A stretch of DNA of 64,000 nucleotides from Romanomermis culicivorax (GCA_963922205.1 CAWUHX010000025.1:372001-436000); one strand, 5' to 3'; positions 12,101 through 27,503 are shown, numbered from the stretch's first letter. Numbers and translations: made by a program. The notes: generated by a model from the sequence alone, not told the origin.

Positions 12101-13217
12101 ATCTTGCTGCTTTTTCTTCTTCTTTTTGGGTACTTTGGGAGTGCGGAGAAGCTTCGGGTGCTTCGTACTTGTCAATACTTTGACGCTTCGAAAACCGTTG
12201 GGCACCATTCCTAAACAAAAAGACCGACCGTGGTCAGAGGATGTGCAATCGAACATGAAAAATTTATAGGCAGAAAGAACCTCGTCTCGCATAATCGCAG
12301 GGAGGGCGATTTGGGAGATAGTGGGATAAACTCTATCCACGGAGTCGGCAGGTAGAACATCTGATAAGGCAACATTGTGAAAAGTGGTGATTATCCTCTC
12401 GGTGAAATGGTTCATTTCGGCGGCGTCCAACAAGTCCTGGGGAAACAACATGGGAGCGTTATATACTTCGGGGATGAAGACATAATGGCCGAAAGCCAAA
12501 AACAATAAGAGCAGGTAATAGGCATCAAGGGCCACTTACGGGAGAATGTCCAATTGTAGGAACAATGTCGCCTGGTTGTTGAAGAAACGCAAAGCGGCGG
12601 GGAATCTTAGCGTGAGTTTCAAAACATCCAGCCCCCACATGGCGGAAACGGTAGCTTTCAAAGTACGCTTTTCGGGGGAAACCCTATTCCCCGAGCCAGC
12701 TCCTACAGCAGCAGGGAGATATTAATGTTTCGGATCACACGGTACACATCGAAATGGATCGCTTTGAGGATGAGATCCTTATCCTTCTGTTGACGATCGG
12801 TTCGAAACTGGGTACCTAAAAGAGTGTATATTCCTCCCCAGTCCTCGGCTCCATCGAAGGAAACGACAATGGTGTGTTCGCTGTCGACCAGGGATAATAA
12901 CGCGGTCCAGTCTTCCCGGGTGGCGATGAAGGTTTCAAAAACGAACATCATGCTGTTGGGGAATGCCAGTTGGACCTAGCGCAGATAGCTGAATGCTGTG
13001 GAATCGGCTGGCATAGGCAGGGTAAACTGAAAATTCTTCATATCCATGGCCATAATTGACTCAGTGTCAAAGCCGACCAGAGTGTAGCCAAGGCCGTCCC
13101 CAAACTTCCCGGTGAAAGAAAGATCAGCGGCGGCAACACATTAGGAGGCCTGGCATACAGGGAGATGTAATAAGACTCCAAATCGGTGGCACGAATCATT
13201 CTTTTGACGTTATTTTC
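9113..13217 (-). pseudogene. Element B ORF3: DEDD exonuclease domain plus long accessory protein, broken
   Basis: In transcript order: a conserved start around ATAACGTCAA (13201-13213); exonuclease motif I VGFDTES (near 13075); motif II region EDWTALLSLVDSE followed by SFDGAEDW (12850); motif III ALDAYYLLLLF (12533), where the tyrosine codon expected upstream is a TAA stop. Then come a lysine-rich linker, a helical region (11800), a His/Ser/Thr/Pro-rich stretch (10691-11413), a conserved C-terminal domain (9962-10684) and a His/Asn/Arg-rich tail (9307-9949). Each block aligns in the same order with ORF3 of element C (59590-64000). Several stops and frame changes break it. Probable function: 3'-5' exonuclease carried by the retroelement; the role in its cycle is unknown. 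Confidence 0.7.
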
Positions 13218-14282
13218 TTAAACAAGAGTGAGCGCGATATATTCGGCATATGACACAGTGGGCTCTAGAGCGAGGAAACGAAATGGGTTCAAAAGGTTGA
13301 CTTTAGAATGGAACCAAGAAGGACATGGCGTTGCTTGCTGTATGGAAAGGGAGAGCACCCCCTTGGAGACGACAGCTTGGGCGGCGATGTCACTTTGACG
13401 AGCGCATATTGCCAACTGGATTGGGCTACGATAGCGAGATGACGAGAGTTGTCGTATGCGGGGGTCAAAGCAACGGCTGGTTGTGGGGTAGTAGTTGCCA
13501 CAACTTGATGATGACGGGATCGCGGCGGCTGACCATGGGCTCCGGCGCGGGCTACAGAGTGAGGGGGGTTCCCATGGGGTCCCAAGCAGAAAGAGCATGC
13601 AAAAGTAGAGCAAAGAAAGCATTAAGAATAAAATGTATCTCACAGCAGAAGCTCAAATCGTTCTGACATGGCTGCTGTTCAGCCCATCATACGGAACGTT
13701 CATTGACGTTTATCGATTCACAGTACGGTGGGGGTTCATCTGCTGCAGAGGTGGAGGAAGCTGACGGTGTTGTCATTTAAAAAAATATTTTTGAGGGTGG
13801 CTGGAAAATACAACTATTGCGGGTGGAAGCGAGAAATAGAAATGAAATAGTAAAAGAATAAGCCGCAGTGTAAAGTAGGAAAATGCAAAACTACGGTTAC
13901 GACAAAGCAATACAAACACCACTATGCTAATGGGAGCTAAAATCAACCTTTCCCAGTTAGTCTTATGAGAGTGAATGCGGCCAGGGTCGTGCGGAAGTAA
14001 ACTGAATGGCCTCAGGTGGAACAGAACCTAATATTAAAGAAGATACCCCCTCCTACGGCGAAAGTGTGGAAAACGGGGGAGTTGTAAGGCGATGGTGTCA
14101 AGTCAGTAAAGTTTTCACTGGTGATGAATTGGGCGGAGAGGATGTAACTGAATGGGTTACACTTAGTCCGCAGTAGTTGTCTCATCAACTTTGTCGCCAG
14201 GATCTAAATTAAACAAAATGCGGGAATTATGTACAACTCGGCGTGATGAGCGCTGTATCACAAAAGAAAATTTCAAAGCAAA
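13218..14282 (-). other. Element B spacer between pol and ORF3
   Basis: About 1.1 kb with one weak ORF (13218-13643) that starts with a hydrophobic segment and then loses any recognisable pattern. No domain is seen. The matching spacer in element C (58448-59588) is also non-coding, so this may hold the intron end or the promoter for ORF3. Confidence 0.4.
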
Positions 14283-15854
14283 CTATTGGCAGCATGAAGT
14301 GTGAGGCAAACGCAGTCCGCCGGTTTCGAGGTCAAAAATGTCTTTGGCGGGGCGCAGTATGAATGGTTTCAGTCGCGTCATGGAAACAGTTTGCGGCTGG
14401 CTGGGCACATCGAGTGAATCGATGGTGACGATGTTTTTGGCTGCGCGGGATGCGTCTGTGATAATAAAAGGTCCAATGAAATCAGGTTGGATTTTGTTCA
14501 CCTTTCACGTGTTGGTCAAGAGGACAAGATCGTTGACGACCAAATCGCGTGTTTGGGCTTTTCGATCGAAGTATTCTTTACTGACTGCGGCGGCTACATC
14601 AAGGTTAGCTTTGATCTTCTCATGCATCTTTAGTTGCACCTGCGTGAGTATGTGTTGATACACATTGTAATTGAGGGGCAATGTGAGGCAGCGAGCGCAG
14701 TTGTAGTCAAAGGTTATGTGCAGTTCGTAACCTCGTAATAAGCTGAAGGGCGAATGGCGCGTAGCCATATGCGGCGTGGCGTTATAGGGGAATACAGCGT
14801 ATGGCAAGTAGCACTCCCAATTGTCCGGATCGTGTGCGGTGTACTTCTTTAGTTGCGCAATCAACATTTGATAGAAATGCTGGACCATTCCGTTGCACTG
14901 GGGATGATACACCGTTGTTCTGACTTTTCGTATTTTGAGTAGGTCACAAATATTTTGCATGAGCTTTGATGTGAAGCATCCACCTTGATCGGAAAGAAGG
15001 ACAAGGGAGCTACCGTGTGTGAGGACGACATTGTTCACGAAGCATTCGATAATAGTGGAGGCCTTTTGATCGGGTATAGGGTGTGCCGAGACCAATTTTG
15101 TAAAGTAATCCTGAAAAACAATAACATATGGGCGTTTCTCACCTACCAGCGATATGTTGACAATATCAGTGGCGACGATCTCAAAAAGGTGCTTGGGCTG
15201 GATCGGCGACAGCAGCAGAGGCTGTGATGTGTGCGGGGTTGTCAATTGACAAATCTTGCAGGACTTGATCCAGTCGCGGACGTCTTCTTTCATGCGGGGC
15301 CACCAGAAATGAGCTTTGATGGCTGCCAGTGTGCGGCTCGATACTTGGTGATTCAAAATTTTCGTGCCATGGAATTGGTGCAGCATCTGGTCAACCATGG
15401 ATGCGGAGACGATCAATTGTTTGATATCTCTGATTTGTCGATACAAAAGTCCGTCTTCTGTGAAGAAAATCAGCGGGCGCTTTGCGGTGTTGTGGATTTG
15501 AGGAGAGGCGACGATCGCAGTGATAGCGGGATCAGCAGCCTGTGCTCGTGAAACTTTGTCATACGAGGCCATTGTTATGGCTTGGACTGGAGGCGGCACG
15601 TAAACGGTGGCCAAGGGTATGGAATCGGAGAGTGTGGGTTGACTGATAGTCTTTTTAGTCATTGCCTGAGCGATGGCGTTGACGTCCGCATCGATTTTCA
15701 ATGGTGGCGAGGCCACTGCTGGGAGTATATTGGGTACCGTCAGGTCGGCATCCGAAAATGCACCAGCAGAGCGGAAATTTTTTCGGAAAATTTTGGTGGA
15801 TAAGTCTTCAGTGCTTGGGATTGGTGGTTTCTCGCATTCATCCTTTCTGGACAA
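14283..15854 (-). pseudogene. pol: Element B pol: integrase, broken
   Basis: The frame at 14505-15854 (449 codons) holds a spacer, the HHCC zinc domain (ending CKICQ), then the catalytic core: first Asp in VATDIVN, second Asp in LLSDQGG. Where the glutamate is expected the motif reads GMVQHFYQ, so E is replaced by Q. The frame then continues at 14283-14501 with the C-terminal motif IGPFIITDASR, matching GPFIVTDISR in element C. A stop near 14502 separates the two. Loss of the glutamate alone would abolish integration. Confidence 0.85.
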
Positions 15855-15899
15855 AAAATTGGTGCATGCGTTGTCTTTGCCTTTGATGTATTCAACCTT

Positions 15900-17170
15900 C
15901 TAATCATAATCCTGAAGATTTATAGTGAAACGTTGGAGGCACGAATTTCTGTGTTTTTCATCTTTGAGCCATTCGAGGGGCTTGTGATCTGTACGAACAA
16001 TAACTTTTTGGCCGTAGACATAATAGCGGTACATTTGGAAACCGTAGACAATGGCGAGGCACTCGCGCTCTGTTGTACTATTGCAGGTTTCGGCATCGGT
16101 GAGTTGTTGTAAGTGATGACCCATTGATCGTTTCTGTTTTCCTGGTATAAAATTGCTCCAATGGCGGTCGTACTGGCGTCAGTTTGGATGACAAATTGAG
16201 CTTTACCCTCGTAGATTGGGTAGCCGAGGAAGGGGGATGACGTAAGAGCTTTCTTGATACCTTCGAATGGGGCGTGGTGTTCTTCCCTGGCGATGTATTG
16301 TGCGTCTTTTCATAGGAGTCCGTACAATGGACTGGACAAGGTCGCTAATTTCTGGATGAATCTTTTGCACCATTGGACTAATCCTAAAAAACTTCGCATA
16401 CCTTTCTTGTTAGTCAAGAATGCGTACTCCGCGATAGCCTTGACTTTTTCCAGATCCACAGCGATTCCGTCAGCGTTGAGAAGATGTCCCAAAAATTTGA
16501 CTTGCAGCAGCAGGAATTCGCATTTATCGGGCCGAAGTGTGAGATTGGCTGCACGGAGGGCATCAAAAACGATTTGTAAATGTTCCAAATGCTCTTCAAA
16601 CAAATGCGAGAAAATGATAATATCGTCAATGCAGAGGAGGCAAATTTTCCGAATATATTGGCTGAGAATTTGTTCCATTAAGCATTGAAATTCGGCGGGC
16701 GCATTCTTCAAGCCGAACCGCAAAACCTTGAATCGAAACAAACCTTCTTGGCAGATAAAGGTTGTTTTGTCACGGGAATCGTTGTCAAGGGGTACCTGAC
16801 AGTACCCCCCTTTGAGATCGAGTGTAGTGAAAAATTTTGCTTGTCCCATAGCCTCCAAATAGTCATCAATGCGTGAGATCAGGAATTTGTTGCTAGGCGT
16901 TACATCGTTTATTCCATAGTAGTCGACAACGGGTCCTCAAGAGCCATCTTTTTTCTTCACAAGGAATAACGGTGCAGTCCAGGGCGAACGGGATTGCTCG
17001 ATAAAGTCATTGTCAAACATTTCTTGGATATGGGGGCATACAATTGGTCTTTGCTCCATCGCAACGCGGTAGTAATGGCGGGATACAGGCTTTGTGGTGC
17101 TGGTGTCGATGCTGACAGTTAATTTCGTTGGTGAAAGTTGGTTTGTCGCTGGGGAGGCTGAAGAAGTCAC
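15900..17170 (-). pseudogene. pol: Element B pol: reverse transcriptase and RNase H, broken
   Basis: Residues at 16937-17170 give the RT start ([11 protein letters not shown]). The frame at 16310-16858 gives the palm: TTLDLKGGYCQV, the LRFGLKNAPAEFQ motif and the catalytic box, which reads CIDDI rather than Y-x-D-D. Both aspartates are present, but the preceding tyrosine has become cysteine. RNase H follows, with TERECLAIVYG and VRTDHKPLEWL at 15900-16124; the segment carrying its first aspartate (16130-16300) is frame-broken. Confidence 0.85.
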
Positions 17171-17261
17171 GGTTTTGTCATAGCATGTTGAGGGCCTTTG
17201 GTTTTTGCGCGGCAGTGACGCAGGTTTTTGCGGTCATCTTGTTCAAAGCGAAATCCAATTT

Positions 17262-18572
17262 TTACTGGTCCGTGTGACAAGGGAGTGATTTATCAAGGGC
17301 GGCTGGTTTGTGGTCGGTCAAATCCCGGTCCGCGGCAGTGGTTGCTACCTGACAATCTACGGGAGATTCGGCCTGACCAAGCATGTGTTTTGCCACTGCG
17401 ATAAGTTGGTTCGGGCAGAGCTTGATGCTATTCGGCGTATTATTGACAAAGAGTAGCGAGCAGTGGCCATTGGTGACGTTGACAATTGCAGTTTCAATTG
17501 GGAGTTCCGTGGCTATGCTATTGGTTGATAATGGTTGAACAATCACGTCTGGAATGTTTGCCGTTGTTGTAGGGAAGACAGTGCTGTTTACCCATTGCTG
17601 GCAATGTGGGGAAATCGAAACGGATAATTGGGCAACGAGGAAAATTGGCTAGGCAAGCTCAGTAACCTCCAGCTGCTGAGGTGGCGGTTGGTGTGGACTA
17701 GGTTGAGCCTGCCGTACCGGTTGTTCGGCCTCGATTTCTTCAGGTTGGCTGAAAATATCGGATTTATCATCATAGAAACTTACTCGCTCCTCTTCGGGCA
17801 TTTCTTCAAGAACATTATTGTTCGCGGTGTTTAAAAATAATTCTGTTTGGGAGCGGACAGAGGCAATTACTTTGAGCGGAAGCTTCACGTCTTGGATTTT
17901 GATGTAGTTTTCCTTGGAGTTTAGGATCGCGTGAATATGGGGATGGGCGAGAAAATCAGTGTAAATGATACATTGATCGTTTCCATCATCATCGAGGATT
18001 ACGCACTTGATCATATGTTCACCAAACGCGGATTCCATCGTAACGACTACTGGACCATGGGCGTTGACAATGGCGCCATCAGCCACTTTTATTTTACCAC
18101 AGATCGGGAGTTGGAGCAATTGTTTGTCAAAGGTGCATTTGACTAATCCTGAAGACAATAGGGAGCATTGGGCACTGGTGTCGATGAGCGCGTGTGCCTT
18201 GACAGTGCCAAGTTTAATTGGGATTTGGAAGGCTCTTGTGGAAGCATATTTGCGGATGAAAGTCTTCAATGACGGTGTGAGATTGTCTATCTGACAAATG
18301 GATGAACGGATGTGGCATGGATCTTGGAAAGCATGGCCAGTTGCATTCCAACAAACAATCTGGGGGCTCACAATTGGGGCGGCGGATGCTATTTCCTTAA
18401 AAGGGATGACCATGTTGGCGACGGAAGTTGATTGATTGAGCGCACGCGGATCCAGAGTATTCGTGGGAACAGTAGCGGATGATGGCAGAGCCGGTAGGGC
18501 CAGCTGGAGTTCCGAGGACTGGGAACTGGTGCATGAGGAATCCGTGGGAGTTGTAACGTATGGGGCTTGCAC
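17262..18572 (-). pseudogene. pro: Element B pol: retropepsin domain
   Basis: The frame at 17649-18572 contains ALIDTSAQC, the aspartic protease active site in its D-T-S form, and later IIYTDFLAHPH, matching IVGTDFLAHPQ in element C. A Pro/Gln-rich acidic segment follows. The segment at 17262-17546 continues towards RT. It would process the gag-pol polyprotein. Confidence 0.75.
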
Positions 18573-18599
18573 AGCAGTATAATGAATGTGTTGTTCCCA

Positions 18600-20988
<2,389 letters not shown>

Positions 20989-21106
20989 CTTTTTCCGGAG
21001 GGTATATTAACCTTTTTTGTAACCTTGGGCACAACTACAGCATGGTCGAATTTTGAAACTTGGGGTCGTATTCGGATGCAGCACAATGGCAGGGAAAGGA
21101 AGCATA

Positions 21107-21124
21107 CAATCCAAGCAGTCACCA
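21107..21124 (-). promoter_or_regulatory. Element B primer-binding site
   Basis: On the minus strand this reads TGGTGACTGCTTGGATTG, one base inside the 5' LTR. TGG complements the CCA end of a tRNA. Element D has TGGTGACC at the same place, so both probably use related tRNA primers; I cannot name the tRNA. Confidence 0.7.
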
Positions 21125-21125
21125 G

Positions 21126-21638
21126 TGTTGTATTTGCGAGTAGGGTCGGGGCTTTGAGTTCAGGCAGGATTGGGATCCCAGGGTTCATCCTTAATGTATG
21201 TATTTCCCATGCCCATGCTTACCCGATTAACTTAATTAACAGTACTTAAACCTGACGCTAATAACCCTACCAATCAAAGAAAAGATACTTCCTTAATTGT
21301 CTCCCGAATTAAATGAATACAAGAAAGGAAAAACCTTTCTTCAATTTTATCTTATGCAATGAAAAAACACTTACTTACAAACCCGACAGGGCGAGAATGT
21401 AAACATGTTACTCCCACGCACAGGGAAAAGGCAGACAAAGGCGGGCGTGTGGGGAGGCAGCGAGTACAACATTTAACTAGTAGAAAACGTACTTAATAAA
21501 AACACAATGAATAATGCACATGGAGAGAGCCAGTAAGATGACTGTTGATGGTCCACCTTGCTTGCTCCACTTGGTACTTGCGGGCCTCATGTGCGGATTG
21601 ACAAAAAATGACAAAATTGGCGGAAACACACTACAACA
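21126..21638 (-). repeat. Element B 5' LTR (right copy, 513 bp)
   Basis: Same sequence and ends as the copy at 8560-9099, with scattered differences and a short deletion. GAAG immediately after it repeats the left flank. Confidence 0.9.
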
Positions 21639-22260
21639 GAAGTTGAGGGCCTGGCCCCTGCAGGAATGGATTTCATGAAGATCGCCAATCTCCAGGGACC
21701 GCCAAATGGTAGCCATCGGAAAAGGCAATGCCTCGATGATGCTGATGTTGTCATTGGTGGTGCACAGCATTTCTCCAAAAGCATTGGCCACCATGGTTGG
21801 CCAATTGGTCGCGGCAGCCAATGGCTGTTGCTGGGCAATCACAGACAGCATTTGGGCACTTGTCCTTATCCTTGGCTGTCATACAACAATGGCCGGCGCA
21901 GGCTGGGCGATCCAACTAGCCTGTTCGAACTCCAAGAAAGCGATTTTATATGCATGATCAGTTTTGCTTACACCTTGAAGTGTAAAGAAATGGGTCAAGT
22001 GGGATATAAAATCGTTTATAGACTCACCAAAACACGCAAAAAGGCAGGAGGGCCATGAAGCTGGACACGGGAGGGTGCCCTCAACCACTCATAGCCTCCA
22101 ACTTTTGGTTGAGAGGTCCAAGGGCATTCTCAAATGCAGCTTGTACCTTGTTCTCAATCTGTGATGGGAGATCAACTTCCAACTTCATGTCTGAGAACTC
22201 GCCTTCCCATAGGGTGTCTAAGGCTGACTTTCGAGCTTGTGAAGCTATCCTATCAAATTG
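21639..22260 (-). pseudogene. gag: Element A gag, N-terminal and capsid part
   Basis: In transcript order it has a charged N-terminal stretch (22089-22260) that looks coiled-coil-like, an in-frame stop, then a capsid-like core (21879-22088) containing FGESINDFISHLTHFF and a terminal ASWIAQ. It continues in a second frame to the insertion point of element B. The remaining end of gag lies at 8511-8559. No zinc knuckle is seen. The gag identity is inferred from position and the capsid-like pattern. Confidence 0.55.
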
Positions 22261-24052
22261 AATAGAGAGAGGTTCACTACTGGTCCGTTTAAACTTAGTA
22301 CTGAGACCACAGGAACGTCTAGATGTCTCTATTTTGCAAGGAAAAGTAAGTGTTACTTTTCAAAACTCACGGCCAGGGTGTGCGGGAGGTTCTTGACTGT
22401 TTATGCGGTGGCGTTTTGAGGCATTAACGGCTTGTTCTTTGAAATAACAACTAGCGACCACTCATTAATGGGGCTAGAAAAAAACAAGGTTGTAGCACTC
22501 AAAACCAGGCAGGTGTAAATTAGGTTGACACAGAAGGGGATTTATCTAGTCGCATGTGTACTTATGGGTGTAACCTATTGTGGGGGGGAGCTGATTACGT
22601 CCCAACCAAATGAAGAAATGGGGCCTGGACCCAATAATTTGAATGAAAAAAACAGGAAAAAATTCGAAAGAAATGGCGGTTTCCCATCTGAAGAAAAATG
22701 AGGGGACTCATATGGATGGATAAATCTACTCAAAAGGGATTTTATTTGTAGGCTAACCTGTAGATTCTAGTTTACAAAACCTTGGGTTTGGGAGAACTTG
22801 TAACCAGCAAAGTCCTACTCACCAGGAGTAGCGCATGTAGTGGCTTAGAAAATAAGTGAAGGTAGACAACTCAAAATAAACTTAAGGTGGAGATAAATAG
22901 GGACAAAATTAGTTTACACACCTGGTTACGCAAAGGGGCTGTGCCACTATGTAACGGTACATAAGGACGACATTCCCATATACTTTACAACTGTGCCCAA
23001 AATGGGAGCTCATGTTTTGAACAGAATGGGTACTCTCCAGGAGCAATATATACAGCTGGTGGCTGGGATTCAAATCACTGTGTTGCAATGAGGCTCCCTA
23101 GGTCACCAGTGGAGGCAAGAGCTTGGTGTACAAAGTGCTATTCTAAAACACTCAGTCTGCAAAAGGGGCGGCACGGGGGTCCTTCGCCCAGCTGTGCCAA
23201 AACAGAAGTGGGAATTGCCCAGCCTTCTCAAAATGGTTTTAGGTGGACTCAAAGCATCTTGAGATAGGGCTACAGTCTGTCCCAGGGGGTGAGTTTAAAA
23301 TTAGGGCTGAGGCGGACTCAGTTGTTGTGTCGAGGGGGACTCTAACACCTTCGCTGAGGCATACTCATGGCTTATCATGCTATAGGGACAACCAAAAGAG
23401 GCTGACTTGGGGTTATGGGCGACTCTAGTGCAGACATTATTAAGCCAGCTAATGAAGGCGTTTGAGTGAAAAAAGTATTACAGGGGGTCTTTTACACTCC
23501 ATGCCCAACTGGAGGCTATGCCATGATTCCTGAGGAACCTCTCCAGTGGGGACGCTAAAGAAGATCATAGGTGAGAGAAATGTGAAGAATATAGATAAGA
23601 AATTTACAAGAAGGTTGCCAAACCCCGCCGGACTTCAGACACAGGCAGTACTGACTGCAAATGCCTAATATCGGCATAAGTGAAGCAACCAAGCCAGCTG
23701 AGGCCGAGTGTAACTCATTCAAACTTGCTGTCAAAGCTTGAAGGCAGCCATGTGGTGATCAACAGTGCCGCTACGGGGACGGACAACCTGATCAGTATCA
23801 TGGACTGAGGGCATCTCAGGTTGAATTTGCATGTTGACTGATGTTTCCCAGGCATCAGTTACACACAAACTTCCACCCTTGGACAAGAGCTGTAGGTTAT
23901 AGGGTCATATTCCAACAACCACCTACAACTCAAGTGGCAACTTCGAAGACCAACAGTAACCTGGTGCTGACATCAAAGGTGGGGTATAAACCAACATATG
24001 ACCTTGGTGCAGACCACAGGTGACTGGGATATGAGTGCCCAAGTCCCATGTT
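22261..24052 (-). other. Element A leader, gag-proximal part
   Basis: About 1.8 kb inside element A with no convincing ORF on either strand and no repeat structure that I can see. It is the untranslated leader or a degraded upstream segment. Confidence 0.4.
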
Positions 24053-24838
24053 GCAGTTGCAGATGTCAGGGGTAGGGGCCTGCGGCCATCAAACCTCTAC
24101 GGTAACACGGTGTGTTGCCATTGCAGATACTGGAATAGGATTGTAAACCCTCAATTCTGCTACTGAAACATGAAACATTATCATCACAGACATCAGGGGA
24201 TAGGGCTCTGGGGCCAGCAACCCCTCTATGGTAACACCGAGTGTCACCGTTGCTGATGTCAAAGGGGCATAGCTGAGTATCAACCACTCTACAGCAATGA
24301 CATGAGATGCAGTTGTTGCAGACATCAGATGTAGGGTTTGTAAGGCCCACACATCTCAGTACAACAACAAGTGGTGTTGCCATTGCTGACATCATGGACA
24401 GGGTTCAGTGAACCAACTAGTCCTGATGCAACAACATGAGCCTCTGCTGTTGCCAACGTCAGAGGGACAGTGCTTTAAGGTCATCAACCCACAATGACAA
24501 CATGTTATGTTACTGTTGCTGACATCAGAGGTAGAACCTGTGAGGCCACCCACCCCTTAAGGCAACAGCAAGGGATGCAGCTGTTGAGAACGCCAGGGGA
24601 AGGATACTGATGATCAGCAACCCCTGATCGGCTACATGTGATGTGGCTGTTGCTGATGTCAGAGGTAGGACCCATGGGGTAAACTACCTCAATGCAAAAG
24701 CAGCAAAGGGAGTCAGTTGCAGATGTCTGAAGCAGGATCTGTAAGACTCACTACATAAGAACAACAACACGTGGTGTTGTTGTTGCTGACATCAGCGGTT
24801 ATGACTTGTAAAGTCATCACCGCTTTGCAACAACTCAT
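24053..24838. repeat. Degenerate ~66-bp minisatellite in element A leader
   Basis: About 12 tandem units, each opening with a variant of TTGCTGACATCAG (or TTGCAGATGTCAG) followed by a CAACAACA-like stretch. Units differ widely, and spacing stays near 60-68 bp. Short minus-strand ORFs through it (such as 24066-24395) are a by-product of the repeat. Confidence 0.8.
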
Positions 24839-26043
24839 CAAAACTGAAGACGAAACCTTACAGTAAGTTAAAGAAAAGAAAAGTGGGAGACCTACTGAAA
24901 GGGTGGTGTGCTGTAACACATGCATGACCGGCAAGGAAGTAAAAATATATTATTTTTTTGAATAGAGAAAGTTTGATTTAGTGAAAGGAAAAGGATAAAA
25001 ATGTATTTATTTATTTAGAAAGGAAAGAAAGTAGGTTATTAGTTTTTATTTGATTTGATTTTCAGATAAGAGAATTTATTAGGTGGAAAATTTATTATAA
25101 TTGGTTGTCCCACAAGACATACAGATGACCGAAAAACGAAAGTAAAGTAAATAAAGAAAAATTTGAGACCAAAGAGATAAGCAATGCAATCTGATAAGCA
25201 CAGTGTTGAATGTGTCAACAGTATGATTTAATTTGTTGTTTTTAATCAGAAAAAATGAGCAACTTTGCCAGTGCCCCGTAAAGATAAGAAAAGTATAAGA
25301 AATTTGTTGACACTGGTACTGGTCACAGATAAAAAAATCAAAACCACACGTGATGTCCAGAATCAAGTGTGGACGGATGTACTGTATCTCAGGATTGTGA
25401 ACCACAAAACCTCAGGGGCTGTAGACCTCAAGGGCTGTGATACTCAAGTACCCACGCACATGTATACTGTACTCAGAGTACATGCTAAACGCAGGGGTAC
25501 TGTAACTGGCAGATAGAAAAACCGCCCAAAGGGGAAGAATTTACATAAAATAAAGAAACAGAGGACTCAGAAGAGATTTAGCAGAATACTCGATTTTATA
25601 CTCGACTCTGGGAAATTCGACTCTTGGGGTTCGACTCTAAGGGAAAAACTCAACACTGGGGAATTTATTTAAATATGCGGGTGGTACACACACATAAGGG
25701 TGATAAAATATACACAGAACATCTATTTGATCACTTGTAAGGGCTGATTCCGGCTGACAGTATTTGAAATCAACTCACGGGTGCTCTGGCTTGAGCTGGC
25801 GATAAACTCCAACATCAGGGCCATTGTCCGACCTAAGGGGCAGTATACCCGCCTTAAAAGAGGTTTCCGACTTATGTGAGGGCTAGAGGCCATCCTAAGG
25901 GTTAGTTGTCCGACTTATAAGGCGATTCACCTGACCTGAGAGAGGTTTCTCCACTCACATGAAGATTCACCTGATTTGAGAGAGGTTGCTCCACTCAAAT
26001 GGTGAAGGTTCATACTGAAGGGCAATTAGCCAGGCTTAAGGTC
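24839..26043 (-). other. Element A leader, LTR-proximal part
   Basis: AT-rich DNA without a recognised gene. Between 25810 and 26040 short direct repeats such as CCTGA(T)TTGAGAGAGGTT and CTCCACTCA recur, which could be structural elements of the RNA leader. Confidence 0.35.
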
Positions 26044-26061
26044 GATTTTCCAGCCTCCCCA
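26044..26061 (-). promoter_or_regulatory. Element A primer-binding site
   Basis: On the minus strand it reads TGGGGAGGCTGGAAAATC, directly abutting the 5' LTR with no gap. The TGG start fits a tRNA 3' CCA. The tRNA is not identified. Confidence 0.6.
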
Positions 26062-27434
26062 TGTCACATTAAGAGAAATAGGAGCCATGTCACATCAACT
26101 AATATGTGGGCAGTCACGTTGATGGAGGGATCCATGCTATATTGGTAAAAACATGGCCATGTCACTGTGAGTGACATGCTGTGACCCCATTGGGTGGCTC
26201 GCTTATTTCAACTCGGGAACCTGACCCAGCTAGTACTGGCTACAGGAAGGCCTATAGGGTACTATGGTGCTGTCCTGGGGTTCTGCTGTAGAGTAATGGA
26301 CGATGCCCCCAGGTCAGGGGTGCCAATCCCTGGTCCCATTCAGTATGAATGATGGACACAGTCACTCCTAGAATGACCTGATATAGAAGACCCGATTGTA
26401 AACCTGAAGCCCCTTTTTAGCCCTAACCCAAGAGGTACAAGGGCTCCTCTAACTGAGGGGAATCTCAAGGGACAACTTACTTGGCGAAGGGTTCCCCAAA
26501 ATACCCTCTACAACAATAATCCCCTGAGAAGACTTACCTAGTCCTCTTTTCAAATATGATCCAGCACAAGGGTGATGGGTCCCTGTTGATTCACGGGTAT
26601 CAGTCCGCGGGAATGAGGAGTGGTAGCGATCCAGTTAGCTCGGGGCAGTGGGTTAGCTTGGGAGGTCGGCGGGCGATGCAAAAATGGTCCAAGGATGGAA
26701 TGACAGGAGCAACTAGGTGCAAGGGGGTGAGGGGCATATTCCTGGGTGAAAGTTAGGTGGCGGATGCAGTAGATGAAATAGATGTATGCAAATTTATTGA
26801 CAAAAGGTGAGGCTGCGGACACGATACAATGTAACAATGAATTTATTTAAATTCGATGATGGACACGGAGCTAAGACAGAAAGCAACATTGGAGAGCCCA
26901 AAAGAAGACACAATACTAACAAAACAGGCCCTTTTAAGGACCTCGTAGGCCTACAGTATGCCCTGGGCTGAGCTAACAACGCCCAAGCTAACTTCTGCAG
27001 CGGAAATCAGTGCAGAAGATGCCTATGGTCACATAGGCATTTTCCAGTTCGAATACGTTAAGCATTGGGGTGAGTTTCACTCCCCATGCTAAACATATGA
27101 ACGCCTTTTAATGAGAACTTCCAAACTAGTCGTTTTGCATTGGAAAACGTCGCTAGTTTTTACTGATAAGAGGTGCAGGTGATGCTCCAATTATGGCCAT
27201 GAGCTCGTAGAGCTTATCTGGCAGAAATTCTGATTAAAGGGTCACATACCGTAGCCTACGTGCGGAACAGAAAACAACAAAAACATAACAAAGTGATACA
27301 CAAGAATGCATGTAAAACATAATGAATGAAACGAAATAAAAGTAAGTAACTGTCAAACAAAGAGTGGCAAAAACATAAAGTATCAACATGATGTGAATCA
27401 CGTGACGTTGGGCAAAATTGATTGGCATGTGACA
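26062..27434 (-). repeat. Element A 5' LTR (right copy)
   Basis: Starts TGTCACATTAAG and ends GCATGTGACA. It matches 426-1835 with scattered substitutions and lacks the ~43-bp tandem duplication of the left copy. Confidence 0.9.
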
Positions 27435-27503
27435 GGACTTTGATGACACTTCTGATTTGTGTCACTTTTCTATTTGGAAGCATTTTATAAAAAACAGACT
27501 ATA

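Noticed and set aside
24066-24395. Minus-strand ORFs over the minisatellite.
   Set aside because: They arise from a repeat unit that happens to be open in that frame; no coding signature.
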